This document shows positions 59,670 through 64,000 of a stretch of 64,000 nucleotides of DNA, one piece after another. Source of the stretch: Pokkaliibacter sp046614695 (GTDB lineage Bacteria > Pseudomonadota > Gammaproteobacteria > Pseudomonadales > Balneatricaceae); assembly GCF_046614695.1 (NCBI RefSeq), contig NZ_JBKKHQ010000013.1, positions 292,530-356,529 on the forward strand, written 5' to 3'. Under the pieces are notes generated by a model. It did no database searches. It saw only the letters and a program-made list of their open reading frames with translations, and was not told where the DNA came from. Each line of letters begins with the position of its first letter. Positions within the stretch are counted from its first letter, which is position 1. The position numbers and the translations under genes are program-made.

Positions 59670-60839
59670 CTAGTTCAGTGAATCGACAAATTTACACAGG
59701 CGACGACAACCTTCCGCCAGGGCCGCTTCATTCAGCGTGAAGGAGATGCGTACAAAGCCTGAGGCTATCTCGCCAAAAGCAGCGGCATCCAGCACCGAGA
59801 CTCCGGCTTCACGGAACAGCCGCCAGGCAAAATCATGGGAAGATAGCCCGGTCTGACGGATATCCAGCAGTACGAACATCCCGGCTTTCGGTGTGAGTAA
59901 GGTGAGTCGCGGGTGGTTTTCCAATCCCTGACGAACGACTTCACAGCGTGCCGCGTAGACCTGACGTGCCTCTTCACAAATGCTTTGATGGTGAGCGATA
60001 GCGGTGATCGCGGCTTCCTGCACAAAACCCGGCAGGCCATAAAGCATATTGAGGGCCAGACGTTGGGCATGTTCGATCATCTCGGGCGGACCCATGATCC
60101 AGCCAGCGCGCCAGCCCGTCATAGCGTGGGATTTCGACAGACTGCCAAGGCTGACGGTACGCTCCAGCATACCGGGCAGGCTGGCCATGCTGACAAAGCT
60201 GCCGTCATACACCAGATGCTGATAGACCTCATCGACCAGCACCCAGAGATCATGGGCCCTGGCCAGCTCGGCAATGGCGCTGAGTTCCTGTCGGTTCAGC
60301 ACCACGCCCGTCGGATTATTCGGCGTGGCGAGGAAAATCGCGCGGGTTTGCGGGGTGATGGCATCGGCCAGCGCCGCCACATCGGGCCGGAAGCTATGCT
60401 CCGCGCTGGTGTTGATCTTGACCAGTTTGGCGCCGTGGGCTTCCAGTGTCGCGGTGTACGTGACATAGAGTGGAGCAAAGGCCAGCACTTCATCACCGGG
60501 ATCGAGTAAACACTGGACCGCCGCATACAGCGCATTCTGTGCCCCGGCGGCCGGAATCACCCAGCGCTCATCAACATCCAGCCCCTGCTGCCGATAAAGA
60601 CCGGCGATGGCACGATTCAGTGCCGGGCGACCCGGAATTTCAGCGTAATGGGTATCTCCGCCATAGAGTGCCTCCACCGCGCGCTCGACAATGACTTTTG
60701 GCGTCGAAAAATCCGGATCGCCAATGCTCATTACGATGACATCCTCACCGCGGTTAAAGGCCTCGCAGGCCTGCCGGTGAATCGTCCAGGCATCATTACC
60801 CGGGCCAGTGATACGCTCGGTCAAAGCAGAAAAACGCAT
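59670..60839 (-). CDS. Class I/II PLP aminotransferase, AruH-like (arginine:pyruvate transaminase type)
   Basis: A 389-residue fold-type I aminotransferase. The PLP lysine is in LGSLSKSHAMTGWRAGW, the substrate-carboxylate arginine is in GFVRISF near the C-terminus, and NNPTGVVL and DEVYQHLVYDG are family motifs. The N-terminus MRFSALTERITGPG, the GDPDFSTPK stretch, AGAQNALYAAVQCLLDPGDEV and SLSKSHAMTGWR resemble P. aeruginosa AruH, which transaminates L-arginine to 2-ketoarginine with pyruvate. ATG 60839 is chosen from that resemblance; the frame opens at 60902. It is convergent with the ast genes. It could alternatively act as a general aspartate-type aminotransferase. Confidence 0.78.
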   Translation of the reverse strand: MRFSALTERITGPGNDAWTIHRQACEAFNRGEDVIVMSIGDPDFSTPKVIVERAVEALYGGDTHYAEIPGRPALNRAIAGLYRQQGLDVDERWVIPAAGAQNALYAAVQCLLDPGDEVLAFAPLYVTYTATLEAHGAKLVKINTSAEHSFRPDVAALADAITPQTRAIFLATPNNPTGVVLNRQELSAIAELARAHDLWVLVDEVYQHLVYDGSFVSMASLPGMLERTVSLGSLSKSHAMTGWRAGWIMGPPEMIEHAQRLALNMLYGLPGFVQEAAITAIAHHQSICEEARQVYAARCEVVRQGLENHPRLTLLTPKAGMFVLLDIRQTGLSSHDFAWRLFREAGVSVLDAAAFGEIASGFVRISFTLNEAALAEGCRRLCKFVDSLN

Positions 60840-61148
60840 GGCATTCTCTATCTTGTCATTCAGTCGAGGGGTCATCAGGCTGTCGTAAGACGCCTTTAGC
60901 ATGACGGCGGGAAAAGGCTGATCCAGATCAACTATAAAGAGGCGAACAGCAGGGGTCTAGCCACGAGTTCTGCTATGCTCAGGCGCCGGATTGCCTCTTC
61001 ACTGCGGCTCCGTCATCCTGTGGTTGTGACACGTGCAATGACTGCTACTCTTTTTAATAAGTGAGGAAAGGTTGTCACTGATGATTCTGGCACTATCATT
61101 GCGCGCCTTATCCGGCATCAGGTCGGTTAATCGCGGGAAATCGGATTA
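60840..61148. other. Divergent intergenic region
   Basis: This 309-base gap lies between the leftward aminotransferase gene and the rightward CHASE-GGDEF-EAL gene. It contains the promoter candidate listed at 61072-61099 and an AT-rich TTTTTAATAAG at 61051-61061; I see no small gene. Confidence 0.5.
61072..61099 (+). promoter_or_regulatory. Candidate sigma-70 promoter of the CHASE-GGDEF-EAL gene
   Basis: TTGTCA (61072-61077), 16-base spacer, TATCAT (61094-61099), 49 bases ahead of the start codon. Confidence 0.4.
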
Positions 61149-63353
61149 ATGTTTTCTATGTCGCTGTTGCGTCGTCTCTTTCCCCTGTGGGTCTTTCTGA
61201 TCGTCGCAGGCGCGGGCGTGTACCTGACGTGGCTGAATCTGCAGCTCACTAACCAGCAACGCAGCCTGACCATGCAGCAACTCGGCAGTGCCGAGGTGAA
61301 CCTGATTGAGCGACGGATTAACCGTGCGCTCTCGGCCTCTTACATTCTGGGCCAGGATGTCGTGCGTCATCAGGGGTTTGTCTTTGACTTTAACCAGCTG
61401 GCGGCGGGTATTCTCGGTTATATCCCGGAGCTTAGCAGTCTGCAGTTCGCGCGCGGCAGCACCATCACCGATATCTATCCCCTCAGTGGCAATGAGCTCG
61501 CTATCGGCAAGAATCTGGTCAAGATCGAAACCGGCGCCATGGGTTTTAGCCCAAGTCAGTTACTGGCCAATGAACATCAGGCCGGGATTATCGGCCCGCT
61601 GACACTGGTGCAAGGGGGCGTTGCCGTGATCGCACGCAACCCGGTGTATCTTCCGCGGGGTCAGGGCAAGGATGAGTTCTGGGGCTATGCTTCTGCGGTG
61701 ATTGCCCTGTCCAATGTCATTGTCGAGTCCGAGCTGCAGGATCTGCTGCTGCAGGGCTTTAACTACGGTATTTATGCCCGTCATCCCGGTGCCGATCACC
61801 GGCCGACACTGGTCAGCGGCAAACCCGTTGATGATGCCCTGCCCCATGTGCTCAAGCTGGATATGCGGGTGCCCGGTCAAAGCTGGTATCTGCTGCTGGA
61901 GTACGATGAAAGCACCGGTATGCGCCACTGGATCGGTTACCTGCTGTCCGTGCTGATAGCCCTGATACTGGCGAGTCTGACGCTCTATATCTCCCGCGAG
62001 CCGGAGCGTTTGCGCCGACTGGTGCACCAGAAAACCCAGGAGCTGGAACATCAGGCCAACTTTGATGGTCTTACTGGGCTGGCGAACCGCCGTAAGCTTG
62101 AGAGTAGCCTGTCGGAATGTCTGGAGCTGCAGCGCCAAAGCGGTGATCAGGCGGCGCTGTTGTATCTCGATCTGGATGAGTTCAAACGTATTAACGACTC
62201 CCTCGACCATCGCTGGGGCGATCGTTTGTTGCGGGAAGTGGCCACGCGGATGCAGCTCCTGCTACGTAATCGTGCCCTGATCGCCCGTTTGGGAGGCGAT
62301 GAGTTTGCGATCCTGCTCTGGCATGTGCTTGACCGTGAACAGGTGCTGGAGCGCGCCGCCGAGTTGCTTGAGGCTATTCGCAAGCCCGTGGAACTGCGTA
62401 ACCGTCAGGTGACGGTCACGGCCAGCATCGGTATCGCTATGATTCCCGGTGACGGCGATACGGAAATCCAGCTGCAACGCCATGCGGATCTGGCGCTTTA
62501 CGAGGCCAAGCGTCAGGGCAAGAACCGCTTCAGTTTTTATGAATCGGTACTGCAACAGCATGCGAATCACCGGGCACGCATTGAAGAGGCGCTGCGTCTG
62601 GGTATTGAGCGTGGCGAGTTGCGAATGCATTTACAGCCGGTGTGCTGTCTGCAAACCCGGGAGCTGTGCAAGGCTGAAGCCCTGGTGCGCTGGCAGCATC
62701 CACAACGGGGTCTGCTCTTCCCCGGCGAGTTTATTGATGTGGCGGAAACCACGGGGCTGATTATCCCGCTGGGTTACTGGATCTTCCGTGAAGCCTGCCG
62801 CTTTATTGCTGCCAGAGCTCAGTCAGGAGAGCAGATCATCCCCATCGCTGTTAACGTCAGCGCGACTCAGCTTAAGGAGCCTGACATGGTCGAGCAGCTC
62901 CAGCTGATTCTGCAGCAGACCGGTGCACCGGCTTCGTCACTGATTCTGGAGATTACCGAGTCGCTGATTATGGATGATATCGAGCATGCCGTACGCCTGC
63001 TTGAACAGTGCCGTCAGCTCGGTCTCAAGATTGCCATCGATGATTTCGGAACCGGCTATTCCTCACTGGCGCAGCTTAAGAAACTGCCGGTGGATACCCT
63101 GAAAGTGGACCGCAGCTTTGTGCAGGATCTGGCCACCGACCCGGATGATCAGAAAATCACCGCCGCCATTATTGCTATGGCGCACACGCTGGAGCTGGAT
63201 GTGGTGGCGGAAGGTATCGAAACCGAGGAAGAACTGGCGCTGTTGATGAGCTATGGCTGTGATCTTGGTCAGGGTTACCTCTTTGGCCGTCCGGCGGAGC
63301 CCATCGATAGCGAAGTGCCGATGGTGAGAGCTTCGTCCAGCCTGCCTCTCTAG
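61149..63353 (+). CDS. CHASE-GGDEF-EAL c-di-GMP protein
   Basis: A 734-residue membrane-anchored protein. Transmembrane helix 1 lies at about 10-30. A periplasmic CHASE-type sensor (about 35-265, with IYPLSGNELAIGKNL) is followed by transmembrane helix 2 at about 260-280. The GGDEF domain (about 295-460) has an intact RLGGDEF site, but the I-site aspartate is replaced by alanine (RNRA). The EAL domain (about 470-720) has KAEALVRW, AVNVSATQL, EITESLIMDD, IDDFGTGYSSL, LKVDRSFV and VAEGIETEEE, consistent with phosphodiesterase activity. ATG 61155 is an alternative start. Its terminator seems to have been broken by the IS element downstream. Confidence 0.92.
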   Translation: MFSMSLLRRLFPLWVFLIVAGAGVYLTWLNLQLTNQQRSLTMQQLGSAEVNLIERRINRALSASYILGQDVVRHQGFVFDFNQLAAGILGYIPELSSLQFARGSTITDIYPLSGNELAIGKNLVKIETGAMGFSPSQLLANEHQAGIIGPLTLVQGGVAVIARNPVYLPRGQGKDEFWGYASAVIALSNVIVESELQDLLLQGFNYGIYARHPGADHRPTLVSGKPVDDALPHVLKLDMRVPGQSWYLLLEYDESTGMRHWIGYLLSVLIALILASLTLYISREPERLRRLVHQKTQELEHQANFDGLTGLANRRKLESSLSECLELQRQSGDQAALLYLDLDEFKRINDSLDHRWGDRLLREVATRMQLLLRNRALIARLGGDEFAILLWHVLDREQVLERAAELLEAIRKPVELRNRQVTVTASIGIAMIPGDGDTEIQLQRHADLALYEAKRQGKNRFSFYESVLQQHANHRARIEEALRLGIERGELRMHLQPVCCLQTRELCKAEALVRWQHPQRGLLFPGEFIDVAETTGLIIPLGYWIFREACRFIAARAQSGEQIIPIAVNVSATQLKEPDMVEQLQLILQQTGAPASSLILEITESLIMDDIEHAVRLLEQCRQLGLKIAIDDFGTGYSSLAQLKKLPVDTLKVDRSFVQDLATDPDDQKITAAIIAMAHTLELDVVAEGIETEEELALLMSYGCDLGQGYLFGRPAEPIDSEVPMVRASSSLPL

Positions 63354-63451
63354 GCCGACGCGCACTTCCTGCTCTGCTGTGGACTGCCTCTGGCCTGCTG
63401 AGGTTGCTGTTCGGTAAAGCGACATCCCAGGCATACAGAGAGTGCTGGTAT

Positions 63452-63472
63452 AAAAAAGGCGACCCGAGGGTC
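63452..63472 (+). terminator. Half of a terminator, cut by the IS element
   Basis: AAAAAAGGCGACCCGAGGGTC has the form of the left arm and loop of a hairpin whose completion would read GCC then a T-run. Instead the sequence switches at 63473 to ACTGCTGTCCC. Confidence 0.45.
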
Positions 63473-63503
63473 ACTGCTGTCCCATAAATGGCAGTCAATG
63501 AAA

Positions 63504-63570
63504 AAGCCTGAGTCCAAGTGAGTAAAATGAGAGTGCGACCAAACACTCTACTCACAAAGGATTCAGGCTT
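63504..63570 (+). promoter_or_regulatory. Long hairpin covering the transposase ribosome-binding site
   Basis: AAGCCTGAGTCC (63504-63515) pairs with GGATTCAGGCTT (63559-63570), all twelve positions if one G-U pair is allowed. Inside, GTGAGTA...GAGTG (63519-63535) pairs with CACTCTACTCAC (63544-63555). The AAAGGA ribosome-binding site (63556-63561) and the first base of the TTG start are in the stem. Confidence 0.6.
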
Positions 63571-64000
63571 TGACTCATCATAACACTGCGTTTCATCAGT
63601 TGCTCAAGCCCTTATCCCGACATGATTTCGAGTGTCTCGCTCGCCGCCATCATGTGGGGCAAAAGCTGCGCTCCGCTTCTCGCTGGGATCAGTTTATTGG
63701 TATCGCGATGTCTCAAATCTCAGGCCGCCAAAGCCTTCGGGATATCGAGTCCAGTCTCGCCGGCCAGAGGCACAAGCTCTACCATCTCGGTGCCAGGCCG
63801 ATTGCCCGCTCAACGCTCGCTCGCCTTAATGAGCAGCAGCCCGCCGAACTCTATGAGGCTGTCTTTTATAAGCTCTTACAACGCTGTTCTGTACGCTCAC
63901 ACTCGCACAAATTTCGCTTCAAGAATCCTCTCTACTCACTCGATGCCAGCATCATCGATCTGTCATTGAACATTTTTCCCTGGGCAAAAATCCATCAGTC
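63570..64000 (+). CDS. IS4-family transposase, N-terminal part (cut by window)
   Basis: An open frame of 143 codons to the window edge, starting at TTG 63570 (THHNTAFHQLLKPLSRHDFE) with AAAGGA eight bases upstream. The N-terminal segment (about 1-75, including RHHVGQKLRSASRWDQFIGI and SGRQSLRDIESSL) matches the DUF4372 domain of IS4-type DDE transposases. FRFKNPLYSLDASIIDLSL near 120-140 contains the first catalytic aspartate (SLDAS). Later catalytic residues lie beyond the edge. An in-frame ATG occurs only far inside, so the non-ATG start is favoured and would limit expression. Confidence 0.85.
   Translation, partial: MTHHNTAFHQLLKPLSRHDFECLARRHHVGQKLRSASRWDQFIGIAMSQISGRQSLRDIESSLAGQRHKLYHLGARPIARSTLARLNEQQPAELYEAVFYKLLQRCSVRSHSHKFRFKNPLYSLDASIIDLSLNIFPWAKIHQ

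Larger units (their letters stand above)
63473..64000 (+). mobile_element. IS4-family insertion sequence, left part (right part outside window)
   Basis: The transposase frame beginning at 63570 and the abrupt break in the upstream terminator put the left end near 63473. A short inverted repeat ACTGC (63472-63476) / GCAGT (63491-63495) lies at this end. Terminal repeats and target duplication cannot be confirmed without the right end. Confidence 0.6.

Noticed and set aside
63523..63528. TAAAAT as an internal -10 for the IS transposase.
   Set aside because: No acceptable -35 hexamer at 16-18 bases; the site is also inside the hairpin stem.
1..64000. tRNA, rRNA and CRISPR arrays.
   Set aside because: No tRNA cloverleaf, rRNA segment or regularly spaced repeats were recognised on reading the intergenic regions.

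Overview
The window looks like the chromosomal replication-origin region of a free-living gammaproteobacterium. The order rpmH-dnaA-dnaN-recF-gyrB, followed by glyS/glyQ, trkA/rsmB/fmt, def, a LysM gene, dprA, tsaC, hemF and aroE, matches the origin-proximal block of Pseudomonas. The seven-cistron Mrp antiporter, the Trk potassium system, three c-di-GMP enzymes and the overall gene content fit a marine or salt-tolerant relative (Oceanospirillales-like). That placement is inference, because no rRNA or other decisive marker is present.

Layout. 1-9.0 kb: a cut MdlA-like ABC transporter, an ABC1/UbiB-type kinase-like protein and the mrpA-G operon. 9-15.3 kb: accessory genes, namely a REC-REC-GGDEF protein, a HAD phosphatase, a divergent AraC regulator/short-chain dehydrogenase pair, a DUF6933-like protein, a PfpI protein, and a scar where a RidA gene and a TetR gene have both lost their 5' parts. 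15.3-26.4 kb: the origin core (mnmE, yidC, a probable yidD relic, rnpA, rpmH, an oriC-like spacer, dnaA, dnaN, recF, gyrB). 26.4-27.7 kb: an AlkX/YcaQ-type DNA glycosylase gene bracketed by three parS centromere sites. 27.7-31.6 kb: glyS, glyQ, a second DnaA-box cluster and ybaK. 31.6-47.6 kb: housekeeping genes (trkH, trkA, rsmB, fmt, def, LysM protein, dprA, tsaC, hemF, aroE, a DEAD-box helicase). Within this block a PLP dehydratase and a CHMI-type isomerase split fmt from def, and tmcA sits between dprA and tsaC. 47.7-54.2 kb: a MHYT-GGDEF-EAL protein, an EamA transporter, gnd, a secreted ankyrin protein and a GST-like protein. 54.4-60.8 kb: an arginine-degradation locus (M20 hydrolase, astA, astD, astB, and a convergent AruH-like transaminase). 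61-63.4 kb: a CHASE-GGDEF-EAL protein. 63.47 kb to the end: the left part of an IS4-family insertion sequence that appears to have landed in a terminator hairpin.

How the parts work together. DnaA, the sliding clamp, RecF, gyrase, the DnaA-box clusters and the parS sites form the replication-initiation and segregation centre; parA/parB are not in the window. Mrp (Na+/H+ exchange) and TrkAH (K+ uptake) handle ion balance. AstA/AstB/AstD make the succinylated arginine-pathway intermediates, while the usual AstC and AstE are absent here. A neighbouring M20 amidohydrolase and an AruH-like aminotransferase could fill those steps or link to the arginine-transaminase route. The least expected items are the parS trio around an interstrand-crosslink glycosylase gene, the DnaA-box cluster upstream of glyQ, the mixed arginine locus and the two gene-decay scars.
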